This document shows, in pieces, positions 1-9,332 of a DNA stretch of 64,000 nucleotides; the first letter of the stretch is position 1, and every line of letters begins with the position of its first letter. The translations under genes were made by a program, and so were the position numbers. The notes beneath the pieces were generated by a model that was not told the DNA's origin, did not search any database, and saw only the letters and a program-made list of their open reading frames with translations. Where the stretch lies: assembly GCA_019843655.1 (NCBI GenBank), contig JACDQD010000008.1:12248442-12312441 (forward strand). The letters are read 5' to 3'. This DNA comes from Lethocerus indicus. Its lineage: Eukaryota; Arthropoda; Insecta; Hemiptera; Belostomatidae.

Positions 1-691
1 TTCATGTACCTGTCATTTTACTGGTTCCATCATACCTTGTAATGTGCCCTGATAAATGACAGATATAGAATTAACACAGACACTGAAATGAGCAGATTTG
101 AAAAACAATACCAATCTGACTATTAAAAAAGAGGTACTTAAATCAAGCTGCACTTATATACTTGTAGTAAGGCTAGTTCGTTAATGGTAGTATTTGTTGA
201 AATATATCAAAATAAATAATCTTACACTTACATCTGTTTGGACTAAACTCAAGATTACAGTTCTAAAAGTGATTCCCTACTTGTAATAGCCAGGCAAACT
301 TCAGGTACATATTAACAACTGAAAATTATAATGAGTTGAAACTAATCTAACCCAAATTATAATTATTAAGGGATTAATAATATTTTTCAGTATCAGCCAT
401 AAGGGTTCTTTATGACTATGCAGATTTTAATTCAAAAAGACAGGAAGAATGAGGACTGTTCAGAAATTCCTTACATTTTAACTCAACTCTTTGAACAAAT
501 TTTGCTTTTTTATTTACTATTGAAATATTTCAAAAACCTAAGAGAATAAAGACCAAACTGCAGTACTGACTGTTTCTTATTTCTTGGAGCAGTGGCAAAG
601 TGTTTGACGGGGTTGATTGCAGTGGCAGGGGTGTTGCTCTCCCTCCTGCCAGGTATTCTGGTTGAAGGCCTCCTGTGGCGAAGGCCTGTAC
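1..691 (-). other. intron after SH3 exon, or possible read-through 3' end (691-510)
   Basis: From 691 to about 590 the base composition stays like that of the exon, then drops to AT-rich at 590-1. If the 692 donor is not used, the frame adds about 60 residues (RHRRPSTRIPGRRESN and further) and stops at TAA 512-510. The remaining 1-509 shows no coding signal on either strand. It is AT-rich with very few CpG. PDZ exons must lie further left. Confidence 0.5.
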
Positions 692-811
692 CTGTGCAAG
701 CTCCATGATGGAGTAATGAAGGTGGAGCCTCTTGAACGCAGTGTCCTGGGAAGAGACCAGTCTCCCCGCGAAGTGTACCCTCCAGTAGTCCTGACTCTGT
801 GTTCCCGGTTA
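692..811 (-). CDS. Shank: SHANK exon 8: second half of the SH3 domain (3' end uncertain)
   Basis: The exon starts after GTTCAAG; its first two bases complete Val466. It encodes TGNTESGLLEGTLRGETGLF and PGHCVQE, matching vertebrate GGFWEGTVKGRTGWFPADCV in order and spacing. Two Trp positions of the vertebrate domain are Leu here. I place the donor at ACAG/GTACAG (691), which keeps phase 1, but this end is not confirmed by homology: residues after CVQE (APPSLLHHGACT) are not recognisable, and GC-rich coding-like sequence continues to about 590. The same frame stays open to a TAA at 512-510. Confidence 0.8.
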
Positions 812-1413
812 CTTGAACACCAAAATTGTTATAAGATACATACATACATATATAATCAACGGCATGTTCTTTTTTGGGGTACTCTGTTATGAAATATTAT
901 ACAGGTTATGAACAGCAGCAAGTTTATTTACAACAGCATATTATTGTTCTACTTCATAAGTACCATATAAGTGTTACAACTTTCATAAGATATATTGTGT
1001 TGGAACGATTACAAACATTAACAACTTCAGTCCAGTCTTCCAAGTTATGATATTTTGGAACTTTGTATATTCAACTCAGAAAAATTGTATATGTGCGAAA
1101 GACATGAACATGTCTGAAGAATGTGTACAGTGATGCAATACAAAAATATAGAAACCGTTAATTAGGATCTAGACAATTAATTCTGAATGGAAAATGAGGA
1201 GAAATAAAGTACAGGAGGGTGTTTGAAACTAGACAGGACTAGGGGATATAAAGACATGGATAATTCATAACCAATACCAATTCATAACCATAACCAATAG
1301 CTTGGCAGTAGCCAAAACTAAAGTTATGCAAAACTCTTACTACCCAAATAAAAATTAGTTCTTAAGATTAAATAGAGTTGATAGAATTATAATAAATACA
1401 TGGTTGATGATAC
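812..1413 (-). other. SHANK intron 7
   Basis: A 602-nt intron between the two SH3 halves, with GT at 1413 and AG at 812. It is AT-rich and nearly free of CpG. A short local duplication of a CATAACCAATA-type word lies at 1263-1303. No other gene or RNA is seen. Confidence 0.85.
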
Positions 1414-1587
1414 CTTCGATAATATCACCCTGTGAAATACGCAAGTAGCCTGGCTGGGAGGGACTATAGTTTTCGACGCAAACAACTGTTGTACCAGGTA
1501 GTGTAACTGATGCATTTGTATCACTGTTCGCCGTTCCTACACCTGAACTGTCACTGATGATATCACTTGTATCACCCAGGCTCTTAT
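1414..1587 (-). CDS. Shank: SHANK exon 7: linker end and first half of the SH3 domain
   Basis: The exon has 174 nt. It starts after TATAATTAG; its first two bases complete Asp408 with the leftover G of exon 6. Residues KSLGDTSDIISDSSG form an acidic, Ser-rich linker. From about residue 440, TTVVCVENYSPSQPGYLRIS and QGDIIE match the N-terminal half of the SHANK SH3 (vertebrate KFIAVKAHSPQGEGEIPLHR then GEAVKVL). It ends GAAG/GTATCA, phase 1. The vertebrate SH3 is atypical in its ligand surface, and this copy is too. Confidence 0.9.
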
Positions 1588-2185
1588 CTAATTATAAAAT
1601 AATCAACTTATATAATACATGTCTTATCATTTTCAATTTACTTAGAAAAATTAGTCATTTATGTTTGCTAAGTACTCGGATATTTCAATATGGAAATTAA
1701 ACGTCTATACTCTATAATTTAAAGCGATCATGAAAACTTAAATCTTCTTAAGGAATAATATTCGATAATTAAATTCTTATATCTTAATATTTTTTTTATT
1801 ATATCGCATGTCGCAACAGGTAAACGTAATCCGCCTTATATTTATACGCAGAGTATTCTAAATGCTGTCGCAGGAAATGTTTTCTATACACTGTACGCAA
1901 ATAATGTTGTTTCACCCAGCAACATTCATAACGGAAACGGTATGGGCTACAACCCTTCTGAACACTCCATTCGTTCGGAACTGAATTTGTACCTATAATA
2001 AACTGGAGAGTGGCAACAATGGCAGGATATCGGATTAAATTTAATTCACCGTTTTTCGTCGCGTAAATAAAGTTAACAAAAAAAGAGCTGGAAGTTATTT
2101 GCCGAATGATTATTGAATGGGGCGGAGCCCAATTGTCGATTTGTACCAGTGTGGTAGAGTGAGCTGTGGCAGTGGTGGGTTGTAC
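1588..2185 (-). other. SHANK intron 6
   Basis: A 598-nt intron between the Ser/Pro linker and SH3 exons. AT-rich, with homopolymer T and A runs near 1790. No gene or RNA is seen. Confidence 0.85.
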
Positions 2186-2374
2186 CTGTGACGTAGCTGG
2201 CGGAGTCCTCGTTGGTGATCTTGGAGCTTCCGTCGCTGAGGCTGGAGGAGGCTGAGCTGAACGGCGGCAGGGACCTGTCTGAAGGTGAGGGAGAGGGAGG
2301 GGACATCAGAGGAGGAGTGACAAAGAGCGTTGTCCTCCTCCTCGGATTGTACCGCGGCGCTTCGCGGAACGCCA
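2186..2374 (-). CDS. Shank: SHANK exon 6: post-ankyrin Ser/Pro-rich linker
   Basis: The exon has 189 nt and residues 345 (split) to 407. It starts after TTTTCAG with AFREAPRYNPRRR, the counterpart of vertebrate PFRETPSYAKRRR, then becomes low-complexity: PPSPSPSDRSLPPFSSASSS and DGSSKITNEDSASYVT. It ends ACAG/GTACAA, phase 1. The segment links the ankyrin domain to SH3 and is expected to be disordered and phosphorylatable; no catalytic role is expected. The basic stretch NPRRR at the start is conserved across the family. Confidence 0.9.
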
Positions 2375-4937
2375 CTGAAAACACAAAGAAACGAACAAAA
2401 CTCAGACCAAAAAACGGAAATGCGAAAAATAATAATAATGTGAACATGAGATATTGTGATGATGAAGGAGCAAGGAGTCAGAATTGAATTGAGTCGTTGG
2501 GTGTTTAGTAGTGAATATTGCACAGCTAGCAACTATATTATTATAAAAGAAATTTCATGTCCGCCTGACATATCCAACATTCGTGAATATGGCAGATGTG
2601 GATTTAGCTTTCTATGTCATTCGATAATCGTTGAATCTGAACATTGTTGGGGTTCCAGGTACAAATTTAAAGCACTTGAACTGTTAGAGGAACCACGAAT
2701 GTGTGAAATATCACCGCTCTTACTATTTTTGTCCACACGCACAAATTTGGTTGGATGTTAGGCTTCGCTTCTTCTTATCTAGGACAGGACCAAATCGGTA
2801 AAGAAGAAGTACACAAGAGTTATGCTGTTCCACGTATGATTACACCCCCAAACCATTAATATCACTGACTCATTAGTCAATTTCAATAGTTTACTGTCAT
2901 ATTACGCCAATAAGTGATGGTCAAATTTTACATTAATTGGGGAAATGTAAATGTCTGAAGTATTTATTGCATACTTATACTATGTAAAAGTGTAAATAAT
3001 GTGAACTTAGTGTGGAATGCATAGGTCTCTAATGTTGAGGTCTATGGAAAATTATTAAAATATGTAACCCATAGAATGCTTCACTGAAACAGGAAATAAA
3101 ACTCATCAAGAGATGGTTAGCAATCTTAATTGGTTAATCATCATACTCTTAGCTCTGTTACATATTCTATATTGTTTATTGTTATTTTTGAGGCAATTAC
3201 TTCTGCCCATTTACATACTCTACAATAATAATCATTATTGTGTGGTAAAATACAAAGCCCACAATGTGAAATAAGTATGAGTGGATTAAAAAATTGTATG
3301 TATTTACAATGTCTATAAAAGTGTTTTGAAAGTGAATTGCTAGGTAAGCACTAAGCTGTGTAACAGGTGGACACTTATAATATGAGTGTTCATGTTATAT
3401 TATGTTTCAATTGGGTGCTCCTAATGAATGAATTAAATAATGGTCCAAGTAAAAATAGGTGTCATAAATGTTACCTCTTTTGAATTATGAACTGTTGATG
3501 ATGACAATGAAGCAAAAACCAAAATATAATGTTATGACAAAAATCAAAAACTAAAATAAAAAGCTCACATGCCTTTAAAAAAATAAATAAACAAAATTAG
3601 ATACAAATTACCAACAACTTTGTGAAAACACAATTTTAACTACTGATCCAGTATGGATTTTCTGGAGTTTCATGGTTTGAGGACACTGGGTAAAAAGGAA
3701 TTAGTATCAGGCGTTATATTAAAAAACCATTGAAAATACCACCACCACCACCACAATACCAACTGGTAAAATCATAATTTAATATTGCATTCCTTAAGTT
3801 TACTAAAAATAGCAATGCAAACCCTTCAAAAAGTGGCATGCCATGATAATTGTTACTAGAAATTATATAATGTTAATAAATGTTATGGCCTAAAAATGTA
3901 CACTCCCTGTCGAAATTCCTCTTCAGAGAACCTTTTGTTAGCCCATGGTTAAAGATTTAGAAGGGACATCATTAATGAAGTATTAATGTGCTAAATGACT
4001 GGAAGTACTGAAAACTCAGTGGAGTGAAATATAATCATTGCTAATTTTATATCAGAAAACTCATTAATACTACAGCATTCATGCAAGCTAATACAAATAT
4101 ACAAATCATGCAATTATAAATATAGCTATTTCAAAATAAAATATCAACTTCACAACATTTTGCTCCAAAATTATTAAACACTTAAAAAAGGCTCTTATTA
4201 ACTCTAGTGAAACATCTTAATTTAAATATAAAAGTAATAACTGGTAACACCACTCTCATGAAATCCTCAAATTGTTATTTTGCTAAATAAATATGCTGAA
4301 GTTGTAGATTTCCTAATACATACATGCTTCTGCCTATATATAATATTTACATAAAAATTAGTCATGCAAATTACAAACTACATTAAGAGGATACTCCCAA
4401 AATGGTTGGTAATTGGTATTTATGGAATGTGATCACACTACAGAGTATTTTTGTTATACCAAGAGGAAGGAGGTAAGGATTTTCATAGTTGATTACTTTC
4501 TGTGATGATTCCTTTCGATAAATATTGTAAAGATATTAAACAACAACGTTACGACAACTGAAAACTTGTAAATTATTTTCGTTCAAAGGATAAATACAAA
4601 AAATAGGTTGATAAAAACATCCTTACAGGAAAATTCTCATGTTTACGAACTATTCTTACGTGCAATTTTCTGTCTCTCTTCGCTTGTGTGGTTCTAAACT
4701 AGAACCGCTTTGGCACCAATCCACTGTCATTAGCATTCCGTATTGCATTAGTATTCAGTAATACGAAGTACTACAAGCTCTGTAGTTCAGCAGTCAACGT
4801 ACTTAATTTGAGGCGGCGGGACGATAACCGAGGTAGGACGAAAAATGGGACGAGCGATATTCGGAACCCCGGAATAAAATACCTTTAAAATTTTCATTCC
4901 AACATACAAGAACGGGCGTAAAGAGTTGTGACCTTAC
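2375..4937 (-). other. SHANK intron 5, strikingly CpG-poor
   Basis: A 2563-nt intron. From about 2940 to 4480 only a handful of CpG dinucleotides occur, unlike the introns to the right. It holds an (ACC)n tract at 3738-3756 and an octamer word ATGCAAAT at 4364-4371. No exon-like or RNA-like structure is recognised. Confidence 0.85.
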
Positions 4938-5199
4938 CGACATTCTCCGGCCTGTGGTTTTGTATGACGTCCGCGAGCTCCAGATTGCCGGCTATGACGG
5001 CCACCTGGTAGGGCGTCTGGTTAGCGTAGTTGAGCGCGTCCCTCTGAGCCCCTCTGAACAGCAGGAGCCGAGCGCAAGAGTCCTGCGAGTTAACCGCGCA
5101 GACGTGCAAAGGAGTGTTGCCAGAAGCGTTCCTCGCGTTCATGTCCGCTCCGTAGAAAAGGAGCTGTTCAAGATGTTGGACTAGACCGATGCGGCATGC
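4938..5199 (-). CDS. Shank: SHANK exon 5: ankyrin repeats 5-7
   Basis: The exon has 262 nt and follows the acceptor TGTTTCAG. Residues 258-344 start ACRIGLVQHLEQLLFYGADM, nearly identical to vertebrate ACRFGHVQHLEHLLFYGADM, then GNTPLHVCAVNSQDSCARLL, FRGAQRD, and NQTPYQVAVIAGNLELADVI. It ends with one leftover G before GTAAGG; joined to the next exon this makes Val345, giving ENVVAFREAP like vertebrate DVVPFRETP. This is the best conserved exon in the window. Confidence 0.97.
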
Positions 5200-5776
5200 C
5201 TGAAACAGAGACGTCCCCGGGAGCTTTTAGCGGGGGCTCGCAAACTACATTCGAGGACGTCAAATTGGACAGTTGGGGATGTTCCTCTCGACTCATTCGC
5301 GGAGTCTGTGATTGGTTGGAATAGCGTCGCTCTTCTTACTCTAGATCGGACTAGATCGGTTTAAACTTCTCACCCCGATCAGTAGCATTCCGTTAGTAAT
5401 GAGGCAATTCGTTTGCCGAGGGAAAACCGTGTAAACACAAGTTATATTGCGGTCGTGGAACATTATCCCTCGGGAATATCTTCCCGTATAAAACTCAGGA
5501 AGAAAAATTACAATATGCGTGATTTCCGGACGTGAAACAGAAAAAGCGGACGAATTTGTGAAAATAGTAAAATGACACAGTTTTTTAAATAAATATTTAC
5601 TATTCTATGTTATGAACATAATAATAATTAATTAATTAATGGGCATATATCAAAACTTATTGCGTTTTTCTAAGGATTACGAATATAAGGTAATGAATAT
5701 ATTTCATTGAACGTCCTTTATGTCCCATTTATAATGGCTATTGTAGTGTCGGTGAAAGGAAGGATGTGAAAATTAC
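5200..5776 (-). other. SHANK intron 4
   Basis: A 577-nt intron inside the fifth ankyrin repeat. CpG is frequent at 5200-5560. An ATTAATTAATTAATGGG homeodomain-type AT stretch lies near 5626-5643. Nothing else is seen. Confidence 0.85.
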
Positions 5777-6096
5777 CTGGTGGACCTCTTGCCATCCCTG
5801 TAGATCCTGGGCCCCGATGGTAGCTCTGTCGTGGAGGAGCCCCTCGCAGAGTAGGGGGTCGGTGGGGTGGGTGACCGACCAGTAGAGCGGTGTCAGGCCC
5901 TTGCCGTCTCTATAGTTGGGCGAGGCCCCCAGCTCCAGGAGGGTGTTCACCGCCTCCAGGCTGTTGTGCTCAACCGCCCTGTGCAAAGCCGTGCAACCCT
6001 CCTTCGTCCTGTAGTCGAGCAGCGCGCCCCCGTTCACAAGGGCCATAAGCACCTTGCCCGGATTCCGAATCCCGGTCGCCAAACTCAGAGGAGTCT
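5777..6096 (-). CDS. Shank: SHANK exon 4: ankyrin repeats 2-5 (part)
   Basis: The exon has 320 nt. Its first two bases (AG) complete the split Glu codon at 151, giving DTGETPLSLATG. Residues 152-257 carry successive repeats around TPLSLATG, GCTALHRAVEHNSLEAVNTL (with LLELGASPNYR), GLTPLYWSV and the start of GWQEVHQ. It ends in CAG/GTAATT in phase 0. The GCTALH and GLTPLY motifs are the helix starts of the repeats. In the SHANK family this domain binds sharpin and alpha-fodrin and also packs against SPN. Confidence 0.96.
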
Positions 6097-6379
6097 CTGC
6101 GTATATTATTTACTTAGTGAATAACATATTATGGGGCCTGCCCGCACTAGCCTTAGTTTAAAGTATCCCCCTTTCTGATAAGACGTTACAGGCATTGTAT
6201 GTGCTATAGCACCTGCAGCCGGTGATTCCCAGAACATATAAACAGCTTAAAAGATGTAATAAAAAGTAAAAGCGCTACAAAAACTTATGAACTGTTACAT
6301 ATAGGGTTGTTACATACAAAAGTATAGATATCGATACATGCGAATATAAGGTATGAGTTCGAAACAGAAATGACTTTAC
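6097..6379 (-). other. SHANK intron 3
   Basis: A 283-nt intron with GTAAAG donor at 6379 and GCAG acceptor at 6097. No other signal. Confidence 0.88.
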
Positions 6380-6560
6380 CTCCGGTGTCGGGGCAATGGA
6401 AATTTGGATCCAAGCCCTTGGAGCACATTTTTGTAATCTTCTCAACTTGGCCATTGGCGACATAGTCGAGCAGTCTCCGGAGGTTCGTCCTTGTATGAAG
6501 AGCTTTCAGTTGTTTCTCATCAAGATTCAGTTGTTTGTAGACCCTCCTTTTGTACTTCAG
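6380..6560 (-). CDS. Shank: SHANK exon 3: SPN-ankyrin junction and first ankyrin repeat
   Basis: The exon has 181 nt, starts in phase 0 and ends with one leftover G (GGA-G/GTAAAG). Residues 91-150 begin LKYKRRVYKQLNLDEKQL, the counterpart of vertebrate FRYKRRVYAQNLIDDKQF, then LHTRTNLRRLLDYV and KGLDPNFHCPDTG. In the family this segment is the end of SPN, the linker that lets SPN fold back on the ankyrin domain, and the first, degenerate ankyrin repeat. The acceptor is TTCATAG at 6561. Confidence 0.95.
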
Positions 6561-7024
6561 CTATGAACAAGAGGAGGGATTGAATTTACAATTGGAAGAA
6601 GAAATAAATGAGCGAATTCGAATGGTAGTCGACGCATTATGTAAATAATCCCGTTTATATATGGTCATTTTATTGTGTTTTTCGGGATGTTGTTTGTCCA
6701 CTTTCGGTTGCGAGGGATTTTGTTAATCGGCTTAAGTCTTTATCTGATTATCGGCCAAAAAGGTGGGGTGGCGGGTGAAATTATTTAGCAGTATTAGCGG
6801 GGCGAATTTATATTTTCGCTTATTACCTTGCTTTGTTTGTTCTTGAATTATGAAATTATTTGTTATGAAATTATCGTATTTATTTTTATTTAAGTTCGTT
6901 GAGTCCACGAGCACCGCTACGCTAGCGCCCCCCTGAGGGTGGCGCGGGGATGCTCTCATCCAGAATTGACATAATCCCTCCCAACCCAAAGTAGACAAAC
7001 AACATCCCTAAAAACACAATAACA

Positions 7025-7071
<47 letters not shown>

Positions 7072-7542
7072 AGACCAACAGAAAACCACCACAGTACAAG
7101 TGACAGTGCAGTGAGGATGCCCAAAAAACATCCAAAGTGATTAACACCGGTACTGAAGATGATGAGCAACCGAAACCCGTCTAGCAAAAGACCACCCCAG
7201 CGAAAGAAGACAAGAACACGCGAAATCTACGTTAAAAAATATTACATTTTTATTCAGTATGAATTCGCGATTATTTTCAAAGGAATTTTTTAAAAGCTAC
7301 CTACTCATGACGTGACTACTCCGCCTCATGATGTAACCTGCAGGATTACATCATAGCTTATAATCCCGTGCATTGATTTGCACCTTAACCTTGGCCTTGA
7401 TCGGCAAAAAACAATTGTAGCGAAAGCTCTGTCGATTACTCCTAGAGACAGAATGTTGCAAGGCAAAGATGCAGCACAAATACGGATGTATATTTTAGCG
7501 TCAAGTTGGTAGATTACTCTAGGACGGTATAATATTACATAC
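6561..7542 (-). other. SHANK intron 2 with AT microsatellite
   Basis: A 982-nt intron with a GTATGT donor. It contains a long (AT)n tract and a short GC-rich stretch at about 6905-6955 (GCGCCCCCCTGAGGG). The overlapping minus-strand open frames here contain runs of Tyr-Ile from the microsatellite and are not genes. Confidence 0.85.
7027..7069. repeat. (AT)n microsatellite
   Basis: Uninterrupted AT dinucleotides for about 43 bases inside intron 2. Likely length-polymorphic. Confidence 0.97.
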
Positions 7543-7668
7543 CTCCAGGTAACCGACAGGTCCGTTGAAAGGATAGTCGCCCAGCCTCCTCTCTTCGTCC
7601 AGGAACTTGCCCGCTTTACCGTTGACCGGAGGACAGAACAGGCCATAGTTGAAGCTCTCCTTCAGTTC
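7543..7668 (-). CDS. Shank: SHANK exon 2: C-terminal half of the SPN domain
   Basis: The exon has 126 nt, 42 codons and phase 0 at both ends, residues 49-90. It is preceded by a TTTTTCAG acceptor and followed by a GAG/GTATGT donor. It encodes ELKESFNYGLF, NGKAGKFLDEERRLGDYP and GYLE, matching the vertebrate segments LNYGLFQPP, GKFLDEERLL and PYLE. Leu71 in KFLDE is the counterpart of human SHANK3 Leu68, which is mutated in some autism patients. Because it starts in phase 0, any upstream exon ending in phase 0 can be joined to it, which matters for the candidate alternative first exons at 8990 and 20982. Confidence 0.95.
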
Positions 7669-8699
7669 CTGAAAAACAGAATGGAAAACAAATGTAGAAC
7701 CGGGAGACAAAAATCGTGTTCGCACATAGAGCGCAAAATATAAGCCTGGTACGCGAGAAATTACGTTCGGAAATATTCGACTCGACCAACTTGGGAAGAT
7801 CGCTACGGGAAAGAAAGGTTATCGGGATGAGCGGCACAGGCCGGAATTAAACGGGACGTTAATAGGCACCACAAGTAAACCGGACAGGAAGCGAGACCTC
7901 CTTCTATCCGGAGTATTACTCTTATCTAGATACTTCTTCCTGATTCCCACACTATTCTAAGAGGATTTTAAAAATGTAGAAATAGCTAAAATCCCCAAAA
8001 AATTAAATACGTTATACGACGGAACCTCGTTAGTCCGAGCTATTTTGGCTGTTTTGTAAGCTGCAATTCTAATTCTACAAGCACCGATGAACCATCCAGA
8101 TGTGGGCGATATTTTCTTTAACAATCTCGACTGTAAATAGATTTTACTCGCTTAGTCGTGACAAATAAAAAATTTGACAGAAGCTTACTTTAATTGATTC
8201 GAAAAGTGGGAGAAGTATTAGAATACAATTAATTAAAGTATGACAATATCCGACATTGGCAATAACGCCAGGATTTGAAATTTAAAAAATGAATTCGATA
8301 ACACTGTCTTTTATATTCTATAACATTCAGATATTATAAAATTTGCGCTTTTAACATACCAAGGTCGATTTTCGTTGTAGTTCTCAGTTGTAAATTACGA
8401 ACGTGGAATTGAAGAACAAAGAGTATAGGGTTATGAGAACTCCGTGAAATCATATTTTTTTGGGGTTTAATCCAGGATCGTAAAATGGTATTTGGATCAG
8501 ATTAGTAAGAGCCGCCATTAAAAAAATCCTCTTTTCTATTCATTCGCCCGGACTTCATAACGCCCGTTAAAGTTTCTCAGGCCGACAAGCCGGAGGACGA
8601 CAATGGGGCGAAAATAGTGTTTTTCTCACGCGCCTATAGTTCATCGCATAACTCGTGTTGCGTCATACATAAAAGAATGAAAAACCTATCCCAATTACG

Positions 8700-9130
8700 G
8701 GTCAACGGTATTAAAAAAAACCTGTCGGGCGGAGGAGGAGAATGTGGGTCACGACGGGAAGAAAACCGCTTCCGACGGCGGCGGCGTTCACGCCTAATCG
8801 GGATTGGCCGCGCTTAACTTTCCGCCGTTTAAAACGGCGACATTTTCCGAAGGGGGGGAAAATCGAATTTTACCCGAACGGGAAAATATGTCCGTCGGGT
8901 GGTCGGGAGTGGCCAAAGGGAGGATGAGGGCCGGCCGGGCCCGGTTCGCCGGCAGCGAGAGCCTGTTTTCGGAATTCGAGGCCACTCACCTCGCCGCCAC
9001 GGCACATCCTCTCCCCCCCTCGAGATATCTCCCATTCGGCTACCGTATTGATGTCAGTCAACATCCCGTGACCTTAAACTACGCACTAACCCATTACGGA
9101 CGTCGAAGAATAAGAAATCGGAGTAGCGCC
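8700..9130. promoter_or_regulatory. CpG-rich patch 1.0-1.5 kb upstream of exon 2
   Basis: Dense CpG (for example GACGGCGGCGGCGTTC near 8773) within AT-rich surroundings. It contains the candidate alternative first exon at 9064-8990. It could be an internal promoter for a shorter SHANK transcript. No TATA box is obvious. Function is inferred only from composition and the nearby donor. Confidence 0.3.
8990..9064 (-). CDS. candidate alternative first coding exon of SHANK
   Basis: On the minus strand an ATG at 9064 opens a 25-codon frame (MLTDINTVAEWEISRGGERM, then CRGGE) ending in GAG, followed by GTGAGT, a near-perfect donor. It ends in phase 0, exactly what exon 2 (ELKESF…) needs. The product would replace the first 48 SPN residues, removing the Ras-contact Arg15 and Lys25. 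The residues match no family I know. Chance agreement is possible, since phase alone fits one time in three. Confidence 0.25.
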
Positions 9131-9318
9131 GTTCTAAATTAGCGAGAAAATTTAAATATTCCCCAGCTCTCCACGTTCACTGGGTTTGCGCTTCCATCCG
9201 TACAAATAACCCTGCTGCGTTACGTCGCAACTAATGCGGTTTGGCCGTAAGATGTCAGTACATTAACGCATGCAACAATCATGAATTTTGATGACAAAAC
9301 AATATTTTCACCTTTTGG

Positions 9319-9332
9319 TTTGCATATGCAAA
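9319..9332. promoter_or_regulatory. perfect 14-bp palindrome TTTGCATATGCAAA
   Basis: Two facing octamer-like half sites (TATGCAAA) forming a perfect palindrome. POU-domain factors bind ATGCAAAT-type sites and can bind as dimers on palindromic forms. Occupancy is not known. Confidence 0.4.

Noticed and set aside
2110..2532. 140-codon minus-strand frame over exon 6
   Set aside because: A shifted-frame shadow of the true Ser/Pro-rich exon; the homologous residues AFREAPRYNPRRR are in the other frame.
4954..5184. Plus-strand frame across the ankyrin exon
   Set aside because: Antisense shadow of exon 5.
6922..7147. Minus-strand frames with Tyr-Ile repeats
   Set aside because: Translation of the (AT)n microsatellite inside intron 2.
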